From: UBA8389 sp035719105
Lineage (GTDB): Bacteria > Bacteroidota > Bacteroidia > Bacteroidales > UBA1402
NCBI GenBank assembly: GCA_035719105.1
Contig: DASTGN010000002.1
Span: forward strand, 1 to 28,699
Length of the DNA stretch: 28,699 nucleotides
Direction of reading: 5' to 3'
Part shown: one piece after another, positions 14,676 through 25,700 of the stretch
How the letters are laid out: every line of letters begins with the position of its first letter
Position numbering within the stretch: position 1 is the stretch's first letter
Made by a program: the position numbers and the translations under genes
The notes under the pieces: generated by a model
Seen by the model: the letters and a program-made list of their open reading frames with translations, nothing else
What the model was told of the DNA's origin: nothing
Database searches by the model: none

Positions 14676-17600
14676 TCAGAATTTCAAGTTAACACCCATT
14701 TTAATGGTCTTGGGTTGTGCCACCTTAGCGTAATCGACCCCCTGTAATGCGTCGCTATAGGAATAGGAGAACTCGGGGCTGACTCCCAAATAATCGGTCA
14801 GTGTGAATAGATTCTGTCCAGTCAGGTAAATGGTTCCCGATTGAAATAAGTTCAGGAAGGATTTCTTGAATGAGTAGCTTAGAGTGACATCCCTCAACTT
14901 CAGATAAGAGGCATCTTCTATCCATCGATCGGAAAAATTGTTATTGCCTATAGCATCGCCCCATTTGGCACGAGGAACATCCGTCACCTGACCTTCCATC
15001 GTCCAGCGACGAATCACTGCCCGACTTTGGTTACTGAAATCTGAAACTGATTCCAAGGAACGACGCACTGCATTGTATGCTTCATTTCCGACTGAATAAG
15101 CAAAATTAAAGTCAAGTGCGACACCCTTGTATTCGAATCGGGAATAGAATCCACCAAAAAAATCAGGGGTTGCCGAACCCAATAAAACCTTGTCATCGTT
15201 ATTGATGAAAGCATCTCCGTTTTGGTTCACATAGCGGACATCTCCTGCCTGATAGGCAATTCCGACACTATTTTTCAATCCGGAGGCTGCAGCTTGCGCT
15301 GTGGTAGAATAAACACCATCGGTTTTGTAACCGTAAAATGCATAAGGATTTTCACCGACCCGGGTAATCAACTCTGCTCCATCTGCCATGGTGATTTTTG
15401 TTTCGTTCACGTTCCCCAGGCCAGTAACCTTATTGTTCAACGTAGCTAAGTTTCCGCCAAGAATCCAGGAGAATCCCTGGAAGTGAAGCGGAGCAACCTG
15501 AAAGGACAATTCAAGACCATCCGAGCTAATCGAAGCATCGTTGCTGTAATAAATACCCGATCCATAAATAGATGAAGTCGGACTGATCATAACCACGTCA
15601 GAAGCTTTTGTTTGATAGTAGCCGGCGGATATATCCAACAAGTTGTGAAACAGGGAAGCATCCATGCCAAGGTTCAAATTCAGGTCTTGTTCCCACTTCA
15701 GGTTGGTATTCGGAACGTTGGCGCGAATAATACCCGAAATTCCCTGATAAGGCCTACTGGTATAGTAATACTTACCGTAATTGGAGGAGAATCGGCTGTT
15801 ACCGGACAATCCGTATTCGGCGCGAAAGTTCAGCTTGCTCACCATCGATGAGGCAGAAAGCAACGAAGTGTTCTTCGCCATGAAAGTCAGTCCTGCCGAC
15901 GGGAAGACGCCTAGACGAGCGGCATCCGGACCTGTGGAAGATGCTCCGTCGAACGAAACATTCAGAGTGGATTTCAACAGGTTGTTGTACGTATAGTCTG
16001 CATGAGCATAGGCATTCATCCAACTCCATGCATCGATGTAACCAAAGAAATAACGACCTATGGTATTCACATCACCCAAGGTTTTGTAGAAATCATTGGG
16101 AGTGTTTCGACCGGAACCGGCATCGAATTCATGATTGGTAGTCATAACTTGTGCACCAGTCATAAAATTGAATCGGTGAATTTCGGCCAACGTTTTTCGA
16201 TAGGTTGCATTCAATCCATAGAAAAGGTTGAAAGTCTCAGCAATTCCCACGCGAACCGTATTGGTCGCTATACCATATTGATCGTATAAAGGTAAAATCT
16301 CACTGTTGCTGATACCCGGGATAAACATGCTCTCCTGGTCGTAATTGTAGTACAGGCCTACATTCGCATTGAAAGTGAGGTCATTACTAGGTTTATAGGT
16401 TAACGCAACTTTTGCATTCACATCGTATTGTCTGTTTTCTGCTGAAAGCGTATTAACCATGGCAAGCGGGTTACTGGTTGCAAAATCCATATTGGTGGAC
16501 GTACCAAAATAGTAATTGGAAAAGGTTTTCAATTTATTTCCGTCCAAATCAGAATTGTAGGGGCTTAAGAGTGGGGCTTTCCTATAGGCGGCCAATACCG
16601 GATTTGTAGCCGACAACATGCCTTGTTCCTGATAGTTGCCGCTCAAATAAGCCAGACCGACCGTTGCCGCAATTTCAAAGCGTTTGCTGACCAAAACATT
16701 GGAGTTTATTTGCGTATGGTAACGATTGGTCCCGGTATTCTTCAGGGTTCCGTTTTCTTGTTGATACCCTAATGAAATGTCGTATTTTGCAATAGCATCA
16801 CCTCCCTCGACCCGAAACAGATGGTCGTTCACAGTACTGTTCCTATAGATTTCGTTCTGCCAGTCCGTTTTATTATTGTACAAATAGGCATAATTGCTAT
16901 TGGGATCTGTCAAAAAGGGGAAATTGCCAAAGAAGGTTTCCATGTTGTCATAATACGTCATCCCAATATCCGAAAGATAGGATTTGTATTCTTGGTTGTT
17001 AAGCAAGGGAATTCTTTTTGGATTCCAATTCACACCGAACTGGCCGTAATAACTAATCTTCGTATTCATGTCGTCGAAGGTAGCTCCATCCGTTTCAATC
17101 AAAATGACACCGTTTGAACCCAATGAACCGTATAAGGAAGCGTCAGCCCCTTTTAAAACGGTTATGTTTTGGATATCGTTCAGATTGAATGATTGGAAAA
17201 TAGAGCGGGAATACCCACGAATGAGTTGAGACTCGTTCTTATTGGGCATGTAGGGTACACCGTTCAAAACGATCAGTGGCGCATTGTCTGCCACCAGCGA
17301 ACGCGAACCGCGCAAACTGAAAAAGGCACCTTCTCCAGTCATGCCACTCTTGTTGGATACTAACAAGCCTGCAACTTCACCTTGCAGAGACTTATCGATG
17401 GACAACGCCCCGGGAACAAAGTCTTTTTTGGTAAGATTGCTGGCCGAAAAGCCTTCCGAAAGACCTTCTTCCATGCGGAAAGGCAAAACCAACGTTTGAT
17501 TGTATTTGTATTTGTCAAGTGCTATCAGGTACACATTGATGTTCAATTTTCCCATCAATGCAACGTTCTGCGAATAATATCCATCCGCCCAGATGGTAAT

Positions 17601-17801
17601 GGTTCCCTCCGGACTGACATTTTCTAAAGTAAATGAACCATCCGTTGCAGTTCGAACATTTTTTGCTCCTGGGAAACTTACAACAGCATCCGTCACAGGC
17701 TTTTTGTCGGAAGACAGCACTTTACCTTTCAACGTTTCGGCAGAAACCGAAAGGGTTGAAATCAACAGTAGCGCTATCCAAATTATCCTCATTTCTTTCA
17801 T
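14676..17801 (-). CDS. SusC/RagA-family TonB-dependent outer-membrane transporter (second pair)
   Basis: This is an outer-membrane importer of oligosaccharides, powered by TonB. The 1041 residues begin with a signal peptide (cut near SVSA-E, 20/21). A carboxypeptidase-regulatory-like beta domain follows (about 22-95; GKVLSSDKKPVTDAVVSFPG), then a plug domain with FFSLRGSRSLVADNAPLIVLNG (160-181) and the typical ITVLKGADASLYGSLGSNG (213-231). The remainder is a 22-strand-type barrel that ends in Phe (TIKMGVNLKF). There is no STN domain, so it should not signal through an anti-sigma factor. The usual SusC TonB box (DVVVxGYG) is not evident; that position reads KYNQTLVLPFRMEE (about 99-112). The gene lies 19 nt after a FAS1 lipoprotein gene and 4 nt before its SusD partner. 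Confidence 0.95.
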   Translation of the reverse strand: MKEMRIIWIALLLISTLSVSAETLKGKVLSSDKKPVTDAVVSFPGAKNVRTATDGSFTLENVSPEGTITIWADGYYSQNVALMGKLNINVYLIALDKYKYNQTLVLPFRMEEGLSEGFSASNLTKKDFVPGALSIDKSLQGEVAGLLVSNKSGMTGEGAFFSLRGSRSLVADNAPLIVLNGVPYMPNKNESQLIRGYSRSIFQSFNLNDIQNITVLKGADASLYGSLGSNGVILIETDGATFDDMNTKISYYGQFGVNWNPKRIPLLNNQEYKSYLSDIGMTYYDNMETFFGNFPFLTDPNSNYAYLYNNKTDWQNEIYRNSTVNDHLFRVEGGDAIAKYDISLGYQQENGTLKNTGTNRYHTQINSNVLVSKRFEIAATVGLAYLSGNYQEQGMLSATNPVLAAYRKAPLLSPYNSDLDGNKLKTFSNYYFGTSTNMDFATSNPLAMVNTLSAENRQYDVNAKVALTYKPSNDLTFNANVGLYYNYDQESMFIPGISNSEILPLYDQYGIATNTVRVGIAETFNLFYGLNATYRKTLAEIHRFNFMTGAQVMTTNHEFDAGSGRNTPNDFYKTLGDVNTIGRYFFGYIDAWSWMNAYAHADYTYNNLLKSTLNVSFDGASSTGPDAARLGVFPSAGLTFMAKNTSLLSASSMVSKLNFRAEYGLSGNSRFSSNYGKYYYTSRPYQGISGIIRANVPNTNLKWEQDLNLNLGMDASLFHNLLDISAGYYQTKASDVVMISPTSSIYGSGIYYSNDASISSDGLELSFQVAPLHFQGFSWILGGNLATLNNKVTGLGNVNETKITMADGAELITRVGENPYAFYGYKTDGVYSTTAQAAASGLKNSVGIAYQAGDVRYVNQNGDAFINNDDKVLLGSATPDFFGGFYSRFEYKGVALDFNFAYSVGNEAYNAVRRSLESVSDFSNQSRAVIRRWTMEGQVTDVPRAKWGDAIGNNNFSDRWIEDASYLKLRDVTLSYSFKKSFLNLFQSGTIYLTGQNLFTLTDYLGVSPEFSYSYSDALQGVDYAKVAQPKTIKMGVNLKF

Positions 17802-17820
17802 GTGTATTTGTTTTTTCCGA

Positions 17821-19512
17821 TTAATAATTATTGATGGTAGGTCTCAGACACCAATGATGGAAAACCATTTTCGCTGCCGTTCCAATGAATGTATTCTGAA
17901 TGCGAATTTTGATGGGAGCCGGATTACCATTAGCATCTCCGGCAATCATTACTGCAGCAGCGACTTGCCCGCCATCACGGTCATAATTACCTTTCTTGCT
18001 GTTGGTTATCAATCCAGGAGTATCCAATGCTTCCTGATATCCTTCGGCATATCCTACCCCACCGCGGTCGTAATGGAAGGTCGTGGCCGAACCCAATGTC
18101 AACGGTCCCAAATCGACGTTGTTCAAATAAATTTGAACATTCAAATTCAAACTTTGTTTGAAGCCCATACTGAGTCGATATTCTCCGGGAGGAATTTTCC
18201 ATGGTTTAACCACATAGCCCCCTTCACTCGAAATCCGCTTAATCGGCGTGAAATCCATCGTAAAACCATCTGCCAATAAATCTACAAATCCATAAGACAA
18301 CACTCGGTTCTCAACCGTGGGCCAAACGCCTGAAAGTGGGGTCCATGCGGCGACATCGGTTATGCATTCCTTAAACACCAAATTATTGGTGACAAAATAT
18401 TCGGCTTTTTGAGTATCAGAACAATTTTCGTAATAATAAAAGTAATCTTTAAGCCTGTATATCAGCATGTTGTTTGGAATTTTCATCCAAGTAACCTTAT
18501 AGGCAATGCCATTGCTTAAAGCGATGGGATGTTCTGTATCGACTTGTTGAACTGTATTTCGCCACTGACGGTTATAAATGGAAGTAATGTCCACATTGGC
18601 TGCTAAGTCTGCTGGTGTATACTTTTTATTAAAAAAAGCTACTTCCAAAATCCATTTCTTCAGAATATTGGTGTCACGTACCATTTCCCAAGATGCCAGT
18701 TTTGCTTTGGCATCAGCCATTGCATTCTGAATCAGTTCGTTAGAAGGTATCATGACGGTCGCCGTCAATGATTCAGAAGTTAAATCAAAACCCTTCTTAC
18801 CAAAAAATGGATTGGTGATGGTAAATACGGAATCGTACACCGTGTTACCGGTATTGTCAACACCGATGGGTTTGCTGTTGGCCTTGTCAAAAATCTTGAC
18901 GTTTTGTTCCATGACCAAATTCCTGAAGATGGAATAATCATCACCAAGCTCATTAACCACTTCGAACAATGATTTTGGAGTATTAATCATCTGTTTCAGC
19001 ACATAGATATACCCATCGTTGGTTTTAATCACCTTTTGAACAGGAATATCGTTGATTTCTATATGATCGATCGCCCCCAATTGTGCTAAGGAATCCAATG
19101 AAACGGAAACATATTTGCCGTGCCACATCAGGATGCGTTCCCGATCGTATAAATTGGATGGTGAAATGGATATGTCCGTAACGTGGGAATTGGAAATATA
19201 GTGGGCATTCGCCGTATCGACAGCGACGAAATTACTGTCGTAGACCATAAACAAGGTATGGAGTTGGCCTTTTTCCTTTAATTGGTCGAAAATTCCGTTA
19301 GCTTTCAAAAAAGCATACATGTCAGAAAGGGAATCAACCGATTGAATGTATTCTTCGGAAGATTGGTCAACGATGAGCACCTGATCGTTCAGGATTTCCG
19401 TCCTGGAATTCCCAAAATGATTATCCCACAAATCACCGCAGGAGAACAGGAACATGGGCATCAGCAACGCCAACAAGTATTTTAGGGGGTTGGTAACAGT
19501 CATGGTTTTCAT
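17821..19512 (-). CDS. FAS1 (fasciclin)-domain surface lipoprotein with C-terminal beta domain
   Basis: This 563-residue lipoprotein has a signal peptide ending MFLFSC (Cys25). It carries two FAS1-like units. The first (about 56-176) has LFMVYDSNF at the usual TVFAPTNxAF position and ends NDGYIYVLKQMI (165-176). The second (about 178-352) contains TATVMIPSNELI (250-261) and ends SNGIAYKVTWMKIP. The C-terminal ~165 residues are beta-rich (GEYRLSMGFKQSLNLNVQIY, then IKIRIQNTFIGT), resembling a ligand-binding jelly roll. FAS1 domains are best known from cell adhesion and extracellular-matrix proteins; in this operon position a surface glycan-binding role is my inference. The gap from the preceding FAS1 gene is 3 nt, and the following SusC starts 19 nt later. 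ATG at 19512 is used; an in-frame ATG three codons later is possible. Confidence 0.82.
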   Translation of the reverse strand: MKTMTVTNPLKYLLALLMPMFLFSCGDLWDNHFGNSRTEILNDQVLIVDQSSEEYIQSVDSLSDMYAFLKANGIFDQLKEKGQLHTLFMVYDSNFVAVDTANAHYISNSHVTDISISPSNLYDRERILMWHGKYVSVSLDSLAQLGAIDHIEINDIPVQKVIKTNDGYIYVLKQMINTPKSLFEVVNELGDDYSIFRNLVMEQNVKIFDKANSKPIGVDNTGNTVYDSVFTITNPFFGKKGFDLTSESLTATVMIPSNELIQNAMADAKAKLASWEMVRDTNILKKWILEVAFFNKKYTPADLAANVDITSIYNRQWRNTVQQVDTEHPIALSNGIAYKVTWMKIPNNMLIYRLKDYFYYYENCSDTQKAEYFVTNNLVFKECITDVAAWTPLSGVWPTVENRVLSYGFVDLLADGFTMDFTPIKRISSEGGYVVKPWKIPPGEYRLSMGFKQSLNLNVQIYLNNVDLGPLTLGSATTFHYDRGGVGYAEGYQEALDTPGLITNSKKGNYDRDGGQVAAAVMIAGDANGNPAPIKIRIQNTFIGTAAKMVFHHWCLRPTINNY

Positions 19513-19515
19513 ATT

Positions 19516-21162
19516 TTAGGGAATTGGAGTAAATGTGATGGCATCCAATTGAATGCTAAACAAGGTGTTGGAACTCGCCGATGGATCCATGACCACGATT
19601 TTGAAATCGTGAGAAGACGTATTCTCAAAATTGATTTCATCGTAAAGCGTTGACTCATAAACCCCGGTCAGGTTGCTTGCTACGGTTGTATAGGGAGAAA
19701 CATTTCGAAAATTAGTTCCATCGAAACTGATTTTCATCAATCCACCGTTTCCGTCACTCATGGTTCGCATGAAATTGTGGTCGGTCAGATAGATGAATTT
19801 TAGCGTCACTTTATATTTTCCGCGAATCAATGCCGGAGTCTTCATCACAACATTTCCCATGTAACCGAGGTTAAGGGCTAATCGATCGTAATGTACGGCA
19901 GCTTTCAAATTCGTTTTGCAAGTCACGTAACTCAGATAACTGTAGGCCGTTCCTTTAACACCAGAAGCCGATAATTCATACGAATAGCAGGATGCATTGC
20001 TCACGTTCACTTTGGTTTCTTGCGTTACCGGGATGGCGGGTTGAAACAACGAGGAACCAACGATGCTCCGTACATTGGAGTAATCGGTCAAATCCCAAAC
20101 GACTGTTGCTTGAACCGGTTCCCAAATGGGCAGATAACCGTTGATTTCGTGTACAAAACCGTTTTTGGCCAAAACATTGGATTTCTCGGTAACGAAACTG
20201 ACCTTTTTATCAAGTGTGTTCAGATAATATTTTTCCTCTGACAAGGAATCCAAGGTGATGAGCAAAACCCGGTTCAGAGCATTGGTGTTCCAAAGGACCG
20301 TGGTGTCAGGCGCCGTGAATTTTGCCAAGTCTTCAACTTTTGAATTGGACGAAAGGATGTGGTAAGCCACATATTGGTACAATGCACTCGAATCGTTGGC
20401 AGAATTTCCAGTTGCATGCAACTTGGTTTTCAAATCCTGAAGCGAATAGATGGAGTCTTTTGCAAATGTTTCGTTCGAAACGGCCAGCACGGTATAAAAC
20501 CGCTTGGTAATTTGCTGGACACCTGCCGTGGTCACTGTATCGGCCAACACGCTCAGGCGATTTGACCAACCCGTTTCCTGCATGGCTTGTGTCAAGATCG
20601 AATAGGAACTGTTTTCAGCAAGTCGGTCATAGACGGTCTCAACCAATGGTTTCATTACATCACCCAAAACATAAATGACGCCGTTTGAAACCGATATGCA
20701 CATTTGCAGCACCTTGGCATTTCCATCCATAATGGCTTCACCGGCAACCGTGGAATCAATCTGAATACTCAACTTGTCACCCGTAATATTGGTGGTATAT
20801 TTCAAATTGACAAAATCATTTACGCTGATGGTGTCTAAAACGGTGGAATACAAGACCATGCTTTTGGCATAAGAAACGCCGAGTTCTTCAACCGAAGCAA
20901 CTCCCATTTTCTGATAAAAAGCCTGGACCGCTTCATTATTGGGAACGAATGCTGTGAAATCTTGATCGGCTTGATTCAGGGCATTGTACATGTCAGAATA
21001 CTTAAGAACCTTGACCCATTCCGAAAAATCCTCTTTGGTAGAAAGATAGGTTGAAATTGGGTTCTCGTTATAAATCTGGTAGGTACTGTTTTTATATGGG
21101 TCCTCACAGGCAAATAATGCCAAAACGGAGGCCGTAATCAACAGGTATTTATGGAACTTCAT
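19516..21162 (-). CDS. FAS1 (fasciclin)-domain surface lipoprotein with C-terminal beta domain
   Basis: The ATG at 21162 is chosen because it begins a clear lipoprotein signal peptide (MKFHKYLLITASVLALFAC, Cys19). It also starts 8 nt after the SusD stop, whereas the open frame extends uselessly upstream into susD. The 548 residues contain FAS1 unit 1 (about 38-175: DFTAFVPNNEAV at 68-79, NGVIYVLGDVM at 160-170) and unit 2 (about 176-345: RFYTVLAVSNETF at 221-233, NGFVHEINGYLP at 334-345). From about 350 onward a beta-rich domain follows (GKYKVTLKFIYLTDHN, ending IQLDAITFTPI), like a carbohydrate-binding jelly roll. It has the same overall plan as the next gene, 3 nt downstream, but the two sequences are far apart. 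It probably faces outward with the neighbouring SusCD complex; this is inferred from context, not shown. Confidence 0.83.
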   Translation of the reverse strand: MKFHKYLLITASVLALFACEDPYKNSTYQIYNENPISTYLSTKEDFSEWVKVLKYSDMYNALNQADQDFTAFVPNNEAVQAFYQKMGVASVEELGVSYAKSMVLYSTVLDTISVNDFVNLKYTTNITGDKLSIQIDSTVAGEAIMDGNAKVLQMCISVSNGVIYVLGDVMKPLVETVYDRLAENSSYSILTQAMQETGWSNRLSVLADTVTTAGVQQITKRFYTVLAVSNETFAKDSIYSLQDLKTKLHATGNSANDSSALYQYVAYHILSSNSKVEDLAKFTAPDTTVLWNTNALNRVLLITLDSLSEEKYYLNTLDKKVSFVTEKSNVLAKNGFVHEINGYLPIWEPVQATVVWDLTDYSNVRSIVGSSLFQPAIPVTQETKVNVSNASCYSYELSASGVKGTAYSYLSYVTCKTNLKAAVHYDRLALNLGYMGNVVMKTPALIRGKYKVTLKFIYLTDHNFMRTMSDGNGGLMKISFDGTNFRNVSPYTTVASNLTGVYESTLYDEINFENTSSHDFKIVVMDPSASSNTLFSIQLDAITFTPIP

Positions 21163-21170
21163 GACGGATG

Positions 21171-22730
21171 CTATTTGGTGGTGGAATAATAAGGATTCTG
21201 AACCAGAAGCGGATTGGCAATGATTTCGCTTTGTGGCAATGGCATATAGAGTGCGTCGTTGCTCTTCAGTACAGAACGGATCCATTGAGGATTCATCGTT
21301 TGGTTGGCTTCGACGACCATGTCGATAAACTGTTCCTTGTATTTAAAATTCTGCAGCTTGCCAAAACGAAGCAGGTCGTACCAACGTTTACCCTCAGCGA
21401 CGAATTCCATTTGACGTTCATGCATAATGAGTTTGAGCATGTCGAGTTCATTGGTTTCTGAAGAGGTAACCATTAAAGAATCAATGGCTGCACGTTTTCT
21501 AACCGTATTGACCAAATCGAGGGCGGCATTCCATGAAGGCTCCCCTTTCATAACCAAGGCTTCCGCTTTCATCAACATGACTTCAGCCACTCGATATAGT
21601 ATGAAATTGGCATCTTCGGCCGTGCGGATATTTTCCCTATCTGCTACATCAGTGCCTTTATATTTCCAAACATAGTATTGATTGGCTGTCTTGTAATCGG
21701 TAATGGTTGCTCCACTGTGAACATAAGAAGCCATCAACGTTCTACCGTATCGACCGTCCACCGTTGGATCATTGGCCTTTACTTCATTGGTTTCAGCTTT
21801 GAAAAGTTCAAGGGCTACATCGGTGAATTTGAATCTGGATCCGGCATCCAATGTGAAATAAGATCCAAAATTGTTTTTCTCATTGTAGGTCTGGTAATTC
21901 CAATTCAACTCCATGATGGATTCATTGCTGTTTCCAGGGTAGAAAATATCAAACCATTTTGCTGGATCTTTAATAAATACCGGGCGAAAATTAGCCGTGG
22001 CATTTAAAATATCGTTGGCGTAGATGATGCAATTGTCATAGTCCTCGTCCCACAAGCAAACATCGGCCATCAAGGCATAAAGAGCCCATTTGGTAACCCG
22101 TCCTTTTGTTTGCCACGATTCTTCATACTGTTCCTTAGCAGCACCTGTTGCCAAAGCGGTGGTAATGTCCTTTTTGATTTGGGCAATGATGACTGTATCC
22201 GAAGATTTAGCAATTTCGTAGGAAGCATCATCGTTGACATAAGCTTGAAGGACTAAAGGCACTTCCCGGTAATTCTTCAACAGTTGGAAATAACAGAAGG
22301 CGCGCATGAAATAGGCTTCCACCAAGTGGGAATTCATGACCGATTCATAATACGTATCATCCTCTAAACGAACCTGCGGTGCATATTTAATGACCGAATT
22401 GGCCATGTTGATGGTTTTGTAAAAGTTGTCGTAGTCACAAAGAGAGGAAGTCGCCGTCATGTTGAAATTCTGCAATGGAGCATCCGAAGTATTGCTGGAA
22501 TACAGGGTTCCACCGCGAAGTTCTCCCCAACGGATCATATCCGGCACAGAATTGCGCATGTAATAATAACCAGAGGCCAAGACGGCTTCCACATCTTCTT
22601 TTGATTTCCAGTAATCATCAGTAACCTGCTCATTGTCAGGCAGAATATTAAGCCACTCATTGCAGGCAGTTAGGCTAAGAATACCTGAAAGGATCAATAT
22701 GTAGTGTATTTTTTTCATTTTCAGATCCAT
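21171..22730 (-). CDS. SusD/RagB-family outer-membrane lipoprotein (first pair)
   Basis: This is the glycan-binding lid partner of the SusC encoded just upstream. The 519 residues have a lipoprotein signal ending SLTAC (Cys23). They also carry a typical SusD N-terminal segment (WLNILPDNEQVTDDYWKSKE) and the internal VEAYFMRAFCYFQLLKNYRE helices. A TPR-like ILYRVAEVMLMKAEALVMKG follows, then the hallmark C-terminal signature LIMHERQMEFVAEGKRWYDL with LLRFGK after it. The ATG at 22730 overlaps the SusC stop by one base (TAATG), a sign of translational coupling. An alternative ATG four codons later (22718) would leave a cleaner signal peptide. It is a more canonical SusD than the one at 13019-14671. 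Confidence 0.95.
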   Translation of the reverse strand: MDLKMKKIHYILILSGILSLTACNEWLNILPDNEQVTDDYWKSKEDVEAVLASGYYYMRNSVPDMIRWGELRGGTLYSSNTSDAPLQNFNMTATSSLCDYDNFYKTINMANSVIKYAPQVRLEDDTYYESVMNSHLVEAYFMRAFCYFQLLKNYREVPLVLQAYVNDDASYEIAKSSDTVIIAQIKKDITTALATGAAKEQYEESWQTKGRVTKWALYALMADVCLWDEDYDNCIIYANDILNATANFRPVFIKDPAKWFDIFYPGNSNESIMELNWNYQTYNEKNNFGSYFTLDAGSRFKFTDVALELFKAETNEVKANDPTVDGRYGRTLMASYVHSGATITDYKTANQYYVWKYKGTDVADRENIRTAEDANFILYRVAEVMLMKAEALVMKGEPSWNAALDLVNTVRKRAAIDSLMVTSSETNELDMLKLIMHERQMEFVAEGKRWYDLLRFGKLQNFKYKEQFIDMVVEANQTMNPQWIRSVLKSNDALYMPLPQSEIIANPLLVQNPYYSTTK

Positions 22731-25700
22731 TAGAAATTAAGATTAAAACCGAGTGACAATCTCTTGGAACAAGGAGTTGTGGCTCCATCTTTGACCAAAC
22801 TGGTGGCAGATGAAGGTAACGACACTTCGGGATCCTGTCCGGTATAATTGGTCCATGTAAATAAGTCGTAGCCGGTACAGAACAGATTTAAACTATTGAT
22901 TCCAAGTCGCTTACAAAGTTCACGCGGTATGGCATAGGTTAATGACAACGTTTTGAGACGAACAAAAGAAGCGTCTTCCACAAAACGGTCTGAACCCAGG
23001 TAGTTGTATCCCATACCGTATAAAGCTCTGGGAATGTCGGTTTTGTCCCCTTCACTTCTCCAGCGTTTCAACACCGCGGTACTTTGGTTGTTTTCGCCAT
23101 ACATGTTTTCGAGAGACATGCGTGCAGAATTGATAACTTTCTGTCCGTAACGGCCATAGAAAAAGGCCGTCAATGTCAGTTGATTGTACTTGGCCGAGAA
23201 ACCTCCTCCACCGATGAACAACGGATTGGAATTACCGAGATAGACAATGTCGTATTCGTTAATCACCCCATCGTGATTGATGTCATCGTATTTTGCATCA
23301 CCCGGATAAACAGGTAATATACCGTTCTTCATTCCGATGGTCTGACCCAAATAATTTTTCATGACCTCTCCCTCCTTATCCAAGGCATACGTATCTTCCG
23401 TATTTTGGTAGACTCCTTTGTATCGGTATCCATAAAACGATCCGATGGGGTCACCTTCCACGATGCGAATGGCATAATTCCCATTCCCGAAAGAATAGTT
23501 TTCTTCCGACAGGTTGTCTGGTAATTTTTCGACCTTGTTGATGTTTTGGCTCACATTGAAATTCAGTGCCACTCTCCATGCTTTGTCCTTGTACAACTCA
23601 TAATCGGTTCGAAATTCCCAACCTCTATTGCTCATTTCGCCAGAGTTGAAATACTTGATGGTCGTATAACCTGTCGTGACAGGAATGTAGACATCCGAAA
23701 GCAACAGATCGTAAGTATACTTATTGTAATAGTCAAAGGTCATATTAAGTTTCCCTTCCCACAAGGCAAGGTCCATTCCATAGTTCCATTCTCTGGATGT
23801 TTCCCATTTCAGTTTGTCTAGCTGAATGCGAACCGGGAAAATAGCAGGCATGTTCATGTAAGTGCCTAAGGATTGATAAGCACCCATGTATAGCGATGAA
23901 CCACCGGGTGCATTTCCGCTCCAACCCAGGCTTACGCGAAGTTTAGCTTCCTGCAACCATGACTGATCGGCTAAAAAGGATTCCTTTTCCATGTTCCAGG
24001 CTAATCCAAACGAGGGGAATGCACCGAATCGGTTGGTTTTCCCCATGGCGGAATTACCTTCATAGTTCACCGTTCCTTTTAAAACATAACGGTCATCGAA
24101 GGTATAGACGGCCTGCCCAATGCCAGAAACGCTTCTGGTTTCGGACATGCCCGAACCGATGCCTGCCACTACGCTCCCTACAACCGGATCAGCCAAATGT
24201 GGTGAAGCATTGCCTGAGGTTGAACTGCTGTAGCTGAAACTTTGAGACTGCGATGTGCGAAACACGCTGGTGGCTATCAATGAGTGAACTTCATTCCAAG
24301 TCTTGTTGAACAACAATTTGTTTTCCGTTTGCAGGGAAAAATTATCGGAGAGGGCATCAGTGCTCAAATTGGCATACTTGCTGGTCCAAAGCACACCAGT
24401 AGCTTCTTGTGGAAGGAACTTGTTGTTTCTGGAAGTACGCATGTTCATGGACACATAGCCCTGATACGTCAAATTGAACGGAAATTTGTATTGCGCATTG
24501 AATGAAATCTTCTCCTCACGTTGTACGTTGTTGTTGTAACTTTCCAAAGCCATGGCCACTGGATTGTAATTTGAACCTCCGTCAAACGCTCCCTGAAAAT
24601 CATCCTCCTGACGAGAGAAATATTGGGAAGTGCGTTTTTTAGTCACTTTATCAATGTAGTACGGACTCTTGTTTGGCATCTTGGTCAAAGCCTCACTACG
24701 AACATTCGCATAATTGGCGTCCTTATCGCTTTGGGTGTAAGAAAAATCAGCGGTTACCCGTAAACGGTTTGAAAAATCGTAATTGATGTTCAACTTCGTA
24801 GACAAACGAGTCAGTGAAGTTCCGATTGTCGTTCCTTGTTCATCAAGGTATCCGAGTGAGAATCGATAGGTGGCCTTGTCACCGCCTCCAGAGAGTGAAA
24901 AGCTGTTATCCAGCGTTGTCGCGTTCGAACGAACTTCGTTCAACCAATTGGTATTGACGTTGTATTCGTTAAAATACTGGAAGGTCGGGTCGTAATTGAT
25001 TTCGTACGTGTTGAACAAAAGTTCCAATTCATTCGTAGCTGAACCCAGACCTTTGGCATTGGCTGTATTCCAAATGGCATCTTGAATCATGGCAACATAT
25101 TGACCACCATTTAATAATGGAATGGATGCCGGTTCGTATTTACCGGTGAACTTGGAGGACAACGTAAAATTGGTACGGCCTCTGGATCCTTTTTTCGTAG
25201 TGATAAGCAAAACCCCGTTCGAACCTTTGGTTCCATAAATGGCAGTCGCAGAGGCATCTTTGAGCACTTCGATGGATTCAATGTCGGATGGGGCAATGTT
25301 CAACAAGGCACCAAAGTCTTCTTCATTGGCAGTAGCAAACGAAAAATCGGAGCTAATCTGTGTCGAGTAGGGAATCCCGTCGATGACAATCAAAGGTTCC
25401 GAAGAGGCGCTTAATGAGTTCGTTCCGCGAATACGGATGGAACTTCTTGCTCCCGGATCACCTCCCAGAACAACGTCCACGCCACCCATCTGTCCTTGAA
25501 GGGCTTCTTCGACGGACGAAACAGGAATGGTGTTGATGATTTCCTCCATATTGATTTTCTGAGTTGCTGAGGTTTGTTCCCTTCTGGAAACACCCATCTC
25601 ATCACGATCAATTCGTTTGCCAGATACGACAACATCTGTAATCGTGTGTGCATCCGATTCCAACTCCACATTCAATTGTTTTTGACCTGAATAGCGTATC

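Noticed and set aside
17593..18279. 228-codon open frame on the plus strand antisense to the SusC/FAS1 junction
   Set aside because: It lies wholly over two well-supported minus-strand genes, has no recognisable domain and reads like reversed coding sequence.
21163..21285. Longer N-terminus of the second FAS1 lipoprotein starting at 21285
   Set aside because: It would overlap susD by over 100 bases and put 41 residues before a clear lipoprotein signal peptide.
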